Of a stretch of DNA of 64,000 nt, positions 24,693 to 38,600 are shown one piece after another. Within the stretch, counting starts at the first letter, position 1; each line of letters starts with the position of its first letter. The position numbers and the translations under genes are program-made. The notes beneath the pieces are model-generated. The model did no database searches, was not told the origin of the DNA, and saw only the letters and a program-made list of their open reading frames with translations. The DNA is from Sympetrum striolatum (taxonomy: Eukaryota > Arthropoda > Insecta > Odonata > Libellulidae), in NCBI GenBank assembly GCA_947579665.1, contig OX388343.1:103545657-103609656 (forward strand), in the 5' to 3' direction.

Positions 24693-27600
24693 CGATAGTT
24701 TTCAGGACAGATACTTATTTTTGGTCGTTTTTCCCACGAAATATTAGAGAAGCTAAGTGCTCTCCAGATCGGGATGCACACCCCCTGACATACGCTACTG
24801 GCGTATTGCAGGGTTTTTAAATGTAAATGTAGGAAACTAAGACAAAAATGTATTTATATTATAAACTAGCTTAGGTGCCCGTTGATTCTCAATGGGGAGA
24901 GCAGAAGTAGGATTAAATATAGTAGTTCTTTTATATAGAAGACAATCTTACATCACTCATATTAGCTTCGTTCTATGGGGCTGGTTACCGTAAACGAAAC
25001 TTTTCCGCGAAAATCCCAATACCTTACGCTCTCATAATTTTTTGCCGAAATCTGTTCATTTGGTCATAAGAATATAGACTTTCATAGAATATTTCTATCA
25101 AAATTATCTCAGGTTGATAAGAATGATTCTTCTTAATTTGCTTTTGCAATTGAAATGGATCCCGCGAGGAATAACTTACATGCGCTTCTTAAGGAAATCA
25201 TTCAACTCGTCCGGGATGGTACCGGAGGCCAATATATGCTTAAAAAGTAGTCTTATCATCTGAGGGGAGTCGATGTTAAACTATTTGAATGTTTGCAAGT
25301 TATGAGTCTTCTGACTTTCGGCATTTAAGCAAACAATCTTGCATATTAACCCATACTGAACTGATTCACGAGAGGGGTATGAATATTAATAACTACCGTA
25401 CTAATTGCAATTGAGATGTCGATAAGGCGCGTTATTCATTAGTGTAGATCTGGGAAATCTTTACGAACTTCCTTAACTCCATTTTCGCCAATCGCTAAAA
25501 ATACATCGACGAAAATAGATTAGATTTAATAGGTAATTTAGAAGATTATATTAATAAGCATTCGCAACTCACCAGGTTGTTTATTCGCATTCAGTCGAAT
25601 TGATAGGGATAAATTAATTATTAGCTATCAAAGCACTATAAAGCCGTTTTAATTCACGTAAAATCACAAAAAAATTATTTTGCAATAAATAAAACTCGGT
25701 TGCTACGTTCTCGGTTCGTACGTTGCTTGGACGCTCAGACAAAATTTGAATTTTCTTAAATTTTCGTATATTTTTTCGCGAGATTCTTCACAGTATATTG
25801 TTCGTATCTTCAAAAACTTAAATCTCATGTAATTTATTCTGTCTCATTTAGTCTATCTCTTATTTTCTGAATTAACTCTATTTTATGTACATAGATAAGT
25901 TTTAAAGACTCTAATCAAGTTACTTAACTGATTAGAGTGACTGATATTTAAGGAATACAAGAGTTGATCAGATAATTTTCATCAGTATTTTTTTCTTTTC
26001 AAAAGGTGCAAGGCAGCATTGTTTTTCCAACAGCTTCTCTGGAGTATTCCATCCGATTTCCGCGTAAAATGACAGTTAGTTTGCTTGGGGAGGGATTGAA
26101 TTATTTTTTGTTCACTTTTGATGTGTGAATTACTTAAGAGCAGTAATACCCGTTCCAACATTGACCTACTTCGTTTACGCAGTTGTCTAGTCGTAAGGAT
26201 GTCTCGGAGCATTATTTCGTAGTATTTGTCGTTTCCCTTTGTATGTACCGACAAGAAAGTCACATCAGAGTTAAAGAATCTCATTAATATGCCATATTAA
26301 TTACCCACGTTTATGTATGTAATATAGTTAGTAATATAATTATAAACCAAATTAAATCACAATTTACTGCACGCCCCAGTAGTATAGAGGTATGAAATAA
26401 CACGATTAATAAGACGGACTAATCAATTAATTCTTACTCAAATAAAAATTTCGACTGTAGATGACTCGGAAATTTTTCCGTGAGAATTACACATGAAGTT
26501 TTTTTATCGTTGGATAGCTTCAACTTATTTACAATATTAAATTAGATATCATTTCTCTGCGATATCAAGCAAGTACCTTATGAACGGAAGTAAATAAAAA
26601 TTCTTCTTTTCATCATATCATAATATTCGAATCTAAATGGCTATAATTCGTACAAAATCAGCGAAAATCTTGTGAAATGGGATTCTTATCACCAGTCCAG
26701 AACCAGTCAGCTCGTCGACTAAGGATAACGCTCATGCTTTTTCGTAAGAATACCAAGAATACCGTAGATTTTAGTCCATCATTGAGTTAATTATAAAAAG
26801 AAGATAGTCGGAATGTTCCTTATCAGATAGATTTTTGAGGATGTGGTTATCTTCGGCTTTGGCGTGATGAAGAAGACGGGGAACATCAAGATACTTATCA
26901 GATTAGAGAAAGAAAGAATATTATTGCTTTTTGGATATGTACAGCCAAAATATGCTGCGTGGATGTGCATTAATTAATATGTACAGCCAAAATATGCTGC
27001 GTAGAAGTAATTCTGTAGTGTCATTCCAAATAGTTTTCATGAATTATGTTAGTTCATGAAGTTATTTTCTAGTCCTTTTATTTAGATTTCTATCTCCAGA
27101 TTTTATCACAATGGACATTTACAAAAGAAGGATTAATATTTATTGATGACCACCAAGAACGATAAGGTTTTCAATGCTGGTTCTTCCTTTAAAATTTTAA
27201 TTTAGTTCCTTCATTCGTTCCGTAGTATTTAACTAACTTACAGTATACTCGATGATTTAGCGATTCATAAATTATCATTTTATCTTGAGGAGACGAAACA
27301 TACAAATACTTCACGTATTTAATATTTTTTCAAATTTACTTGTTCGTTCGTGTAGCAACTTTTTTTACAAAAGAGATACATTTAACATTTAAAAACTTGA
27401 ATTTAACCATTATCGTAGTTAACCTTACAAGAGGACCTTCTATCTAATTAACATAAATATTGATTTTTCTTGTGATAAAATTTCGTTGTCATGTTTGATT
27501 CAGGATTCTGTTAATGTGGAACAACTTAAACCGTTTTCTGGCAACAGCTGGAAATCGTCTCAAAACTAAATCTATATTTTAGTCAAGTTAAAAGGAAACT

Positions 27601-28654
27601 GACAAAAAAAGGGTACAATTATGGTCAATACAATAAATCAAAATAGGGTACTAATTGATGTCCAGGTTGCAGATAATCGAATTTTATTGCAGTATACCCA
27701 AATTTTGATCCATTACCTTGATACAAAGTGCTAATTTTTAAATAACTGTCTAGGCTAATCCAACTAATGGCTTTCGGTAAATATATGTGAGAAATATTTT
27801 CCCTCTTACGAATGTTATTAATTCAGGCATTGCGTACTCTTTACTTCTCAAATTCTATGGAAGCAGCGCATTTGTTCCCACAGCCATTCTGGCAAAGTTA
27901 TATTTAATACCACGAATGTCATATATTATATTATTGATATTTTACCTCGCTTAATCAAGGGTCAAATAATCTAAATACTATATTTCTGGTTTTATCAGTT
28001 ATTATTTTTTTCTTTGTAACTATTATATTTGTAGCCATTTTACCTTTAGATTTAACCTTGAATAAACCTTTCGGTTTAATATGCTTCTTCTCATCGAGAT
28101 AATCATTGCTGTTACTCATTTAAAACTATTTAGATTCATTTAAGGTATGATTTCATAGCTTATTTTTTAATTAAAGTTATGGATTGTTATACAGGATAGC
28201 GGATATCACTGATAGCAGAAACCTTGTTCATCAAAAGCTTCGTTCAGTTCCTGTTGAGGGCCATACAGAAAGATTCTGAGATCTACCCGAATTAATATGA
28301 ACCGGTTTCATGGTATTCTAGAAAAGCCAATCAGGTATATGTGCGAGCCGTAATGCGATCTCTGCTATACAAATTCCGATTTGTTAAGATTTAGTCTTTT
28401 ATGAGCCTTTTCTCAGTATATTTTATTTAAATGCGTAATCATTAAGAGGTAGTACATTCAATTTATTTTCTTTTATGTATCAAAGAATACCGGAAAAGTT
28501 AAAAGTTTCTTCTTTAGAGTCTATGCATTAAGTATTTACAGTAACTGCGAAGAATTTAATGTGCCCATTACGTGTGACAGCCTTTATCACTTATATCGAA
28601 TATATGGAGAGGATTGAGCGGTGTGTTATTTAAGTTATGTTATGTTTTACTCTG
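24693..28654. other. long AT-rich non-coding stretch
   Basis: No supported gene. Scattered open frames (for example minus strand 25982-26284) have no recognisable domain. Bases 28190-28380 contain an interrupted frame with protein-like composition between an acceptor-like TTCGTTCAG and a donor-like CAGGTATATG, but a TAA interrupts it. Confidence 0.5.
26935..27002 (+). repeat. 26-bp tandem duplication, period 42 bp
   Basis: The 26-base sequence starting ATATGTACAGCC and ending ATGCTGCGT at 26935-26960 recurs exactly at 26977-27002. It is a recent local duplication in AT-rich DNA. Confidence 0.93.
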
Positions 28655-28897
28655 ATTTTGTTTAGGAATGTGTCTGAGCTGTTGTCGGAAAATCTGAAGA
28701 TATCAGACACGTCCCTAGAAATCCTTGGTTTGACCCTGAACGAGGGCAATTATCTCATAAGAATGCAATATGGCTGTTATATGAAATACGATTTTCTGCC
28801 CTTTCATCCTGAGAGTGATAAGATATTACAACAAATTGAGAGATTTAATCGACAACGGATATCTTTGGAGTATTATTATCATTACTTTTACGTATAG
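28655..28897 (+). CDS. unassigned exon-like open frame
   Basis: Following an acceptor-like TGATTTTGTTTAG (ending 28664), a frame stays open for about 77 codons to the TAG at 28895-28897. Codon choice is less AT-driven than in the surroundings (CTG, TCG, GGC, ACG are used). The translation is protein-like (NVSELLSENLKISDTSLEIL, then YGCYMKYDFLPFHPESDK). No clear donor precedes the stop. If it is an exon it may be terminal, or it may be the edge of a decayed gene or transposon. I do not recognise the family. The upstream ATG at 28637 lies in the pyrimidine tract and is not a persuasive start. Confidence 0.3.
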   Translation: MLFRNVSELLSENLKISDTSLEILGLTLNEGNYLIRMQYGCYMKYDFLPFHPESDKILQQIERFNRQRISLEYYYHYFYV

Positions 28898-31800
28898 TAT
28901 CTTGGGATATACTCCAAATCTTCTCCAAGAAATGTACGTAAATTTAAATATTTTAATTTTTCTTCGTTTCTTTTTAGCGACTTTAAATTAGAATTTCTAG
29001 GAAATAATTCTAAAAGAGAGAAAACTGAATAGATATTTTTTCTCATAATCAATAATGGATACATTAGAATTATTTCGAATTTGTGAAAACAAGAGCATAA
29101 TACAGCAATATTTGGAAAGATTTAGCGTAAATCGTTATTGATCATCTTGACTACGAATGGCAATGTTTCGATTGCACTTTGTTTCAATGGTTTGGCCTTT
29201 CGAATAAATACTGTATCGGTTCAATTTGAATTCTTCTCAAGGGTTAGGTAAACATCCTAAAAGCATTCAGTCGACTGCATAGAACTTTTATATACAGAGA
29301 TGTAGAGGACTATGGGAGCTACTTGTGCCTTATCACGAATGACTCCTGTCGTAACAATACATCTTATCTCACTAACTCGGCATTGTCCAAACTTATGCTA
29401 GTAAAGGATTCCTCTGTCTATAAACCTAGTTATATTAAGTTGGAATAACCAAAATACCTCAAAACCAAATATTTGATTCAGAGACACATGTCGTCCCCCT
29501 CCGTGGATTTTATTTACCTATGTTCAGATAGAACTCAATTCCATACAATTCTGGATCTATTATTGTTAATATCAAATCAAAACGTCACTTCCATTTTTCT
29601 ATGGTTTCAATGCAACTTTGTTAAACTCGACCGAGCATCTTTTGCTGAAGGAAATACTCAAATGAAATAACTTAATATTTTTTATGCAGCCTTTTAAAAC
29701 CAACTCATGATTAAAAATTGATTTCTAAAACAAAATACGCTGTACACGATATAAACCCTTGAAAATCACAGCAGAAATAACTGCGCCCAAATCCTAGACT
29801 TGTGTATTAATGGATAAACTCAAAAATTGAATCCACCAAGGCAATCTTAATTTAGGATTATCATCCAAACAGTAGTACATAGTATAATTATATGCACGGA
29901 CGTATTTCATACTGATCACGACGCTCGATAATTTAACGTTTTGCGGCCATTGGGACTACTACACTCAAACAAACTAACACAATCCGAACATTAGAAACTA
30001 TTTTTAACAACAGTTATCTTCGCCAATTTTTTATCCTTACGGAAGCTCAAGTCATTTTCCTTTACCGGAAGTTTAATTACATACCCTTACAAATCTAATA
30101 GAAAATAAAGATGAAGTTACCATCTTATTGTCACATATATTTGAATTTTTTCAAAATTGTAGCTTAATCTTACTAGAACTGTCTCTCAGAAATGAGTATC
30201 AAAGTAACTGGATCTTTTACTTAAAGGTTTTTGTAAGGAAGACAAATGAGAGGGACATTCTAAGGAATTAAAAATTATGACGGATAATTTCATCGTAAAA
30301 TGAAGCAATAATAATAAAAATAGCTTTTTGGATCGGCAGTTTGCGTTTTCCGAGGAAATTTTGAAGGCCAATCAAAAATTCAGTTGCTTAAATTACTTAA
30401 CTCAATACCTAATACGGTTGTCAATAAAATTACGTTGATTTTTTTAACGTTCCAAAGCAAGATAACGCAATACATACAAAAGCGGTTAAAATTTTCATTT
30501 TTAATTCCTTTAAATGAAAATTTGCATGTTATGTAGTCTGATCATGTATTATAGTGATTTTGTAAGAATAGGAAGCGGATGAAAACTGAAAATTAGATTT
30601 AAGAATTTTAATATTAGATTAAACCGAAGAATTAAATGAGAAATGGAATTCCTATGCTGAGAAGTTTAAATATCTGCCTACTCTGTATTTTTATTTGGAG
30701 TACAATTGTGTGGTCATATACGCCTATAGCACAAGGACCAGAAGTTGCAAACTTTTCAAACTTTGAAAATTGGCGCATTATAAAAAGCCACTGCCTCGCA
30801 AATAATAGTCTACTTTATATTTTACAAACGCTCTCCAGTTCGAACTTAGAAATGCCAGAGAGTCCCCTTAAGAAATTCGTGGATACTTCTTTTTTGGTTG
30901 GACGCTTTATTTGTTTTGGAAAATGAAATTAAAAGAATGGCAGCACGAAATTAAGACGAGAACATAGGGAAGAGAAATTTAAGTGTGATTTTAACATTTG
31001 CAATTGCGATCGAATTGCTGTGATGAATCGCGGAGGAGCGAAGGTTTAAGCGAAAAGGAGGAGGAATTAGACGCCAAGGGTAAAATAATGAACCAACTAA
31101 ATGTGTTTTTCCTTGAGTAAATATAAATTATCCAAGCCGCCTTCTGACGTGTGACCAAAGCTTCGTGTAGAATCACATCTCTACTTCCGTAATCAGTTAA
31201 TTTTGAATTAGTATTATCACAGTGGTATGCTAAATGACTTGCGTAACTTTTCATCTCATTGGCTACCGATTGCTTTTGTGTGTCGAGTAAGTCGCAATTC
31301 ATATACCAGTTATCAATATTCACTTCCCGTTAAAAATCAACGGGCAATTCAGCTAACAGGATTTGAAATATATGTATGAATTCTCGTCTAAACTCGAAAA
31401 ACTTCAAGTTGCAACTCCAGCAAACTTTTTTTACCCCAATGGGAATCACAAGTCACAGTCACTTTAGCTTTTTTATAATAAATAAACTAAATAATTGATG
31501 CACAGAATCCAATTTCAACAATTTTGATAAAACCGATTTATATTTAAACGGATATCCGTATAACTTTGAGAAAGTGATTGTAGGTGTTACGGTAAGACGT
31601 GCAAACAGAAATATAAATTACGATATTATCCTCGTCTCATAGCTCTGGACTTAGGACTTAGGACTTAGCTCTGGTCCGTTCTTTATTTGGAAAGTATTGT
31701 ATTAGAAATATGATGACCTCAGTACCTATTTTTGCTTACAATTTGTTAAAGGTACGGGATAAAAAAGGCACTAACATAGTTAATACCTCTTTTGGATTAA

Positions 31801-33134
31801 TTCGTAGTAAGATTCTCAACATTTTCGTTCACATAGTCTAAAACGGAATCAAAAGGCATGCCTAAAGTAGCATAGTTATAAGTGATCCATGACAATATGA
31901 TAACAATTTTTGTTGTCATGCTAATATCCGAATTCACCTCAGTATAAAACTTGTTCCTCCAAACATGCTTTCATGTGTTTCGCGTCAAAATCATTTCTAT
32001 TTTATTGATCAAATACTTAAGTGACCACAAACTCCCCGAAATCTTGTGTTCACTTATTTTCATCATTTGAATGGCATGACTGACATCGCAGTTTTAATCT
32101 CGTTGCTCTCCATTCATAAATATTTAAAGGATATTTTCCTCGTCTAAGAAGGGAATGAGTGGGGAGTTTAGAGGAATCGCTGGATTCAATGGGAAATGTA
32201 ATCACTGCGATTGGAAAGATGGCGGGAAAATTGAACGGCCGAAGGAGGAGTGGAAAGGGATCGTTCGCTTTACATTTTTAAGGCGATTTAATGAAATGGG
32301 TGATGATTGGACGCCAGAGGGCTGCGGAGAAAACTGATTTTTTCCGATTCCTGCTCAAAATTACGCAGCCCTAAGGAGTGAATTATTTGCTTTGCAAGCA
32401 AGGGAAACCTGAGATGGAACGAGATTGGATTTTTTTAGTCGTATTTTAGTGCTCTGGAGGGTTGATTAATTATGATATAAGAAGAATCTTCGACGTTCGA
32501 TTTCAATCCTTCTTAATCTGCTCGTTTACCTTCTCGAAAATGATATCCCATCATTACCAATCGTAAATGTAGTATCTAGAGACGATTAATATCGAGGCGT
32601 TGAAGAGTTTTTTTGAGATAGAAGTCTGATTGGAATGAGATGGTTTAAAATTTGAAAGAACTGAATATTAGTACTCTGCATCGATATTCAGTTTCATGTC
32701 CTAAATTGCTCCAAATTTAGCAAGAATGGAACCACGTTGTTTTCCCCTAATTTTAGAAAAATATTTATATTTTAAAAATCAATTTCTTTCTGTGTCTGTT
32801 CATCTAATGCGTGATTATTGTTATTTAGCTTGCTTGTTGTCCCTGTAAAAAATTATGGCAGCATCTCGATTCATAATTCAAAATCAATCATTACCTGATA
32901 TCAGCCATAAAAAATTGTTCTCTTCCATAGTATGTTCGATTTTAACTCGTGTGACTTAATGGCGATTGGCACGTTTAAAACGTAATTACTCCAAACCAAG
33001 TTCATTTAAGTAGTCTATCCAAATGGAACAGTTCTTTTTGGTTCTAATTCCCTTCATCTTTTCTTATCATGCCGTTAATTATATCATTACCCGATTGAAC
33101 TTACCGCTAAGGTTTTCGCGGCGGCTGTTGCTTG
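28898..33134. other. AT-rich non-coding stretch
   Basis: No supported gene. The plus frame at 29473-29670 contains ILDLLLLISNQNVTS, reminiscent of the ILDLVLT segment in CR1/Jockey endonucleases, but the rest of the domain is absent. The frame at 30636-30926 starts with a hydrophobic stretch that could mimic a signal peptide but is otherwise featureless. Confidence 0.45.
31641..31674 (+). repeat. GGACTTA tandem triplet
   Basis: Three consecutive GGACTTA units at 31647-31667, flanked on both sides by AGCTCTGG (31641 and 31667). It is a small local duplication. Confidence 0.9.
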
Positions 33135-33299
33135 AGTGCTGCCTGTTCCGGGTTTCACCGAGATGAAATTTGTCTCAGGACAGTATCACCGACTTTCCTG
33201 TCGGAGACTTCAGGTTGAAGTGAAGACGCCGACAGAAAAGTCGGCAAAACTATCGTCAGATTTCATTTCATCGCTGTGAAACCTGGAACATGCAGCACT
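33135..33299. mobile_element. 165-bp fold-back element with ~65-bp arms
   Basis: The outer ends AGTGCTGC (33135-33142) and GCAGCACT (33292-33299) pair exactly. The arms then continue with TGTTCC, GGTTTCAC, GATGAAAT, and ACCGACTTTCCTGTCGG on the left, all mirrored on the right (CCGACAGAAAAGTCGG, ATTTCAT, GTGAAACC, GGAACA). A spacer of roughly 25 bases separates the arms. Each arm itself carries a smaller CCGAC...GTCGG hairpin, so the element could extrude as a branched cruciform. No coding capacity, and no target-site duplication seen. Confidence 0.88.
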
Positions 33300-34532
33300 A
33301 AAAATTAATCGATTGAGTTTCGCATTGGTTCTGAAGGCAGCTCACTACTTCTATTTACTAAAAATGCTTATCCATGTCTACATTTATCCTTAGTTTCAGT
33401 ATTACGCATTCCAAGACTAAGAAATATGATACATTTAAGAGCTTGTCATTGCAAGAAACAAAATTGGATTTTAATATAGTGTAATATTCAGGGTATATTG
33501 TGGAATACGGAGCGGTAAGAATTTTTCAAATATTTATATGACACCAATTCCATAATTTCTGTGCATAAGAGACAAAGAAAATAATTCAATTACGATATTT
33601 CACTCCTTAAATTGGTGAAATATAATTATAAAAGTTTCAGGAAAGACTCAAAATGCGAGTTGCATTAGTAATATAAGTTTGCCAGGTTAAGTATGAATCA
33701 GAATTAATTTTTCCAACAATAATTGATTTAATTCTGTAAATTAAGTTACGTTTGATTATTTGAAGTTTTTAACATTAACATTTCAACATTAAAATTTTCT
33801 TAGGGAAGTAAATGTATATTTTTTTTTCATTTTTGACAATGAGGAGATTATGCATAAGATGAATTACTTGATTCTAAGGAAATTATTCCTTTTCCTTACT
33901 CGTCGAAAAGCGTAAACAGTCTATCCCAAATAAGGCAAATATTCTGATTAAAACAATGCTACGTCTTAATTTCATACCAGCCTAGAAATCAATGTAATAG
34001 CGGGAAACCGTCGAGTTTATCCAAGAGTGCGCAATCTAATAAGTTCTTCGGACGTCTTTGCCTGTTGCACGAATGGGAGGTGCTCTTCGGATTTAAGGTC
34101 CTACTTTTCTGATGGTTTTTTCAGAATGTGAAAGAAGGCACTGAGCCCATTTATTCTCCTAATCGCCGCCTTAGCGATTATATGCGATTCGAGTGCCAAT
34201 GGAATCGGCTTCTTCGCAGAGAATACACGGTGGAACGCACGGACTTTTCTCGGTCCTTCTTTTAACTTTAAATGAATTCATTGAATTAATTCTCCTTCAT
34301 TTAGCTACATTTATATCATTTTAACTTTTATATATTATACTACTGACAACGCATCATTAGCAGAGATTAAGAATAATTGAACTTAAGGTATCTTTAATTC
34401 TTTTGTAATTGATACGGAGGTTTCCTTGTCTCTTCACATATCAAAATCCTTATCAGTTAATTTTTTTCTGATATCGTCTATCGACTGATACTTATTTTAC
34501 CCATGTGCATCCATCCCATTTAAATTCTCTCC
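33300..34532. other. AT-rich non-coding stretch
   Basis: Nothing recognised on either strand. Confidence 0.6.
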
Positions 34533-35620
34533 ATGACCGCTTTAGTACCGTGGCCTCTTTCATTTATCTTCTCCCGAATGAAAAGGTTTTGGCCCACAAT
34601 CTTCCAAAAGAACACCAAATGCATTAACTTAGAACCAGCTTATCATAGCGCTATTTTACATACGTCGTTGACCAGCAGTAATATGGAGAATATTATTGCA
34701 TGGTCTTTAATGCGTTTTTAAAAACTCAGCATTGTTCGCCTCGGAATTCTGTCCAAAATAAAAGACAATTGACAGTCGTCTTGTTAGATTTCATGAGAGA
34801 TATTTTTAAAAACATTCCTAATCTCAAATTTATATGCCGACGGTTATCAACTTGCAAACAGCACCAGTATCAAATATGCAGCTGGATAACTAATGTGTTC
34901 TCCGACACAGGATAGCGATGGTTTCGACCCAGCAGGTTGAAGTTAACTGAGGCGTCCCTCAGGGTAACGCAATAGTTCCTTTCCTATTGTAAGCATACAC
35001 CAGAGACCATAGCAATGAGATTAATGGAATATTCTGGATTTTTTTGGATGACCCAGTCATTCGTAAGAATACAAAAAATATGGAGTAAATAGTGTCGTGC
35101 AATAATTGAGATGGAACTTTTAAATGACTGGTAATGAAATCTTAATATAAAACCCTTTCTGTAGATAATTAGTTCCAAATAAATCGCTTGTAGGCGATTA
35201 TTCATACAGCCTTGGAATAGGAAATTTAATATTTGTAGGACTCAGTAAAATATTTTGGAGTTACTCTCCTGAATGCTAACATGGTGTGTCCATATCAGTG
35301 GATGGGCATAAGATAAACTCGCCTTCGACAAGAAAACAGAACGGAGAACAGAAAGTAGTAAAGGACATCGTACATGGGGCTACTTAGACCAGTTAGGAGA
35401 ACGCATGCATTGCATGGAGCCCTATCACAAAGTGTCGAATCCGAGATTTAGAGAAGGCCAGTCCGCGAAACGGTGTAGCATTTGTTAGTAATGTTTTTGA
35501 CAAATCAATAAGCGTTACCCAGATGCTTCACATTTTATAATGTAAATCTTAAGAATGAAAAAGCTCTAAATCTGATTCTCTCAAGTAATTTAGTGGGGAC
35601 TCTGGGGGTACGTTGTTGCT
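34533..35620 (+). pseudogene. heavily decayed CR1-like LINE reverse transcriptase
   Basis: Piecing together successive frames gives family blocks in the correct order. VPWPLSFIFSRM is the fingers region before the conserved YRP-SLTS segment, here YHSAILHTSLTSS. ENIIAWSLMRF then FLKTQH follow near 34690-34735, and LTVVLLDF, the first catalytic-Asp block, lies near 34770. GVPQG lies near 34958 after a stop. WIFLDDPVIR, equivalent to LFADDCVIYR, is near 35036; KYFGVTL near 35250; and LEKASPRNGVAFVSNVFDKS near 35450, corresponding to the LEKVQRRAARF segment of the thumb. Many stops and shifts separate the blocks. It is much older than the LINE at 9.1-10.6 kb and clearly inactive. Boundaries are approximate. 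Confidence 0.78.
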
Positions 35621-38600
35621 ATGAGAGCTATAACTCTATAAATTCCTAAGAATAGAAGAATGAATTTCAGGACAAGTCCATCGGAAAATTCGCCATTTTT
35701 CGTAAACGCTACACGACAGTAACCGATAAGAGATTCGATTCCTAGCATTTATTAACAATTTCCTTACATACTCACTTGTATACTTTGTAGAATTTCGTCT
35801 TCTGCTGAACTATTTCACTCTATTTCCTTTGCCAGTGTTATATCAATCGAAGGATCAAAACCATATTGCTTCTCCAATATCATCTGGGGCATAAAAAACC
35901 CCTATACGTAATGTAATTCATCATAATCATAACAATGTGTCAAGTTTCATAACATAATTATAAAAATAAATCATTAAAGGTACGTTCCATTACTCGAAAT
36001 CAGATGTAACATTGATGAGGAGGATATAGGAAACATATTTCATAGAGATGATCTTAGAGAAACGATCCCAAATATAAAATCAGTGATTGAGTTTTCCCTT
36101 GAAGAAGATGAGAAAGGTAGTCCTCGAGCGTGTATCTTTGCGGAATTAAAATTTTTTTGTGAAAAATTTCCAATCAGCAAACTCACTTCTCAAATTTCTT
36201 ATAAGCAATATACATTCATTCCGTACTCCCCAAGTACCTATGCCCGTTTATATACAACAATTTAACATTTACCTAATAAAAAGTTGATAAAAACTTCAAA
36301 ATAAAAATTGATTAAAGGTGAATGGTGGAGTGAATGCTTCCAAATTCTATTTCCAAATGGAATGTAATACATTTGGAAATCAAATACTTCATAATACTCT
36401 ACTTGTTGAAAATTATTCATTTAATTATGATTTCTCCACATTAATTCACATTACATTGAATACTGGGAATTTCCACAAAATTGCGGTTATGTCAGTAGAA
36501 CTGCTATATTGCTATTAACTTACCTATATTTTATTATCACACAATGTTATGTATTCCATACTACAGAAGTTCAAAGTTTTGGCCGCAGGGCCAACCTAGA
36601 AATTTTATTTAATACATTGGTCAGTAAAAAAACCTTTGAATTCATGAATACTTTTTAAAGTAATCTATTATCACTCTTCAAAAATAGTTCAATAAAATAA
36701 AATAACGTGTATGTCCATATATCCCTTTATTTTATCCTATTGACAATTTCATGGGAGGTTAAGCATGGAAACTCGAGGTAGAATAAATAATTGCTTGCCA
36801 ATTCACACATATAGTTTATATCAACATAATATATTTGATTAAAAATGATTTGTTTTATGTTTTAGAATTTCTGCTTTATTCCTAATCTAGTTTACGTACG
36901 CTTTTATGAAATGGGGATAAAAATCAGACAATATTGGTTTTCTGCAAACGCTGATTTAATTTCCAGACCATTTCCACTTAAGAATGACATGGATTACGTA
37001 TCAGTATTAACTGGAAATGGTCTTATTGTAATGAATTTCCATTTTTAGCACTGTTTGTCAATAGTGATTTCATATTAACATATTTTCTCCAACTGTTAAT
37101 TGGTCCTTCGCAGTGTTGTCTCCTATTATTTGGCTTCGAAGTATACTCGAAATTTGTATACTCGAAATGAAATATTTACTTTCAGATATCCCTAATTTTA
37201 TTCCGTTTTCCTATTTTATCTAGACAAACCTTTGTAAAATAATTTGTTATAGTCTTAAACGAGTGTTCGTGAATATTAAAACATATCGGTCTCTTTCTTA
37301 ATTAAATAACTTCACTTCAGTACACTCCTGAAGATCAGATCTGGCGGCCTAAAGGCTTGCTAATATGTTGCTGTGTATCTCAAATGGTTTTCTAAAAGTT
37401 ATTTGGTATTTCATGCATTATTGACAATTTGTTTGTATTTTTGTAGTTTGTATCTATACGTTTACATTAGGAATTTTATTTGTGTGTGTGGTGCAAATAA
37501 TCCTAGCTGTTGACGCACCCTCAAACCATAATACTACTACTACTATCTATACGTTAAATACAAAACACTGCTGATTAATATCAAGATGGGGTCAATGGGG
37601 TTTAGAATCACCCTATGATAAGAGATATTATGTTATCAAATAACTCTACAATATATTGTTAGGACCAACTTTCCACAGGGTCTGATTTCATTTGACAGAA
37701 ACAGGGTATCGAAATTAAGTGCCTTAAAATGTAATCATGTCGGAGATTTACCGTATAACAACGAAAATATATTTGAATTTCACATATAATTGTTGAAATT
37801 CTTCAAACCTCTTCAATGTAAATTTCTTGGGTATCGAAATACTTCGAACTAATGAGGTCCTTTCACCAATTTAAGATATTTAATTCACGATAAAATTCAA
37901 TGATATTGCAATTCTAATCCCATCAGAAACAGAATATGATTTAGATGCCACAGGTACTCTTTGTTCATTAAAAAATCGAGAAGATAGGAATATTGAGACT
38001 TGAGAAAGCAAAGATAACACAATCTTTGGCTGTTCTTCATTCATTTCATTTTCATTCATCCATTTAAGAATAATAAAATAACTATTTCACGATCGTTGAG
38101 TTTGCTTAGCTGCATCAGCGAAAGCTATGTTAAGTAAAATATTATTTTGTTCAGTGATAACTTTTCTGTTACTTCCCGTAATTGAAAGTGAATAGAACGA
38201 TTTTCGAAGAAAAGAATGTAGCTCCATACTCGGGTGAAAATTATGACAACAAACTACCTGCTGATGGCTCATATTGCCGAGAAAACATAAATTAGATGGT
38301 TGAAGTATTTTCTTATTCCTTTCTGTAGAGATAAACAATTGAACTATAACGTAACATGCAACAGAAGATGGACAAATAAATTAAAAAGAGTGTGGTAAGC
38401 CTGACACACTGTTCCAACGGAAGTGTCTTAGGTTCTAAAAAATGATTATAACTCTTCGGTTTATTCAAAAAGTCAATATCTTGAAAGCTATTGCTATGTA
38501 ATTGCTAAATTTCTTCGAAAGAATTTGGTAGTATTTCGAGGAGAGAAGTTCATAAATAAGTAACAAATTAGGTATTTTCCAAAAAAACTAACGAACCGGT

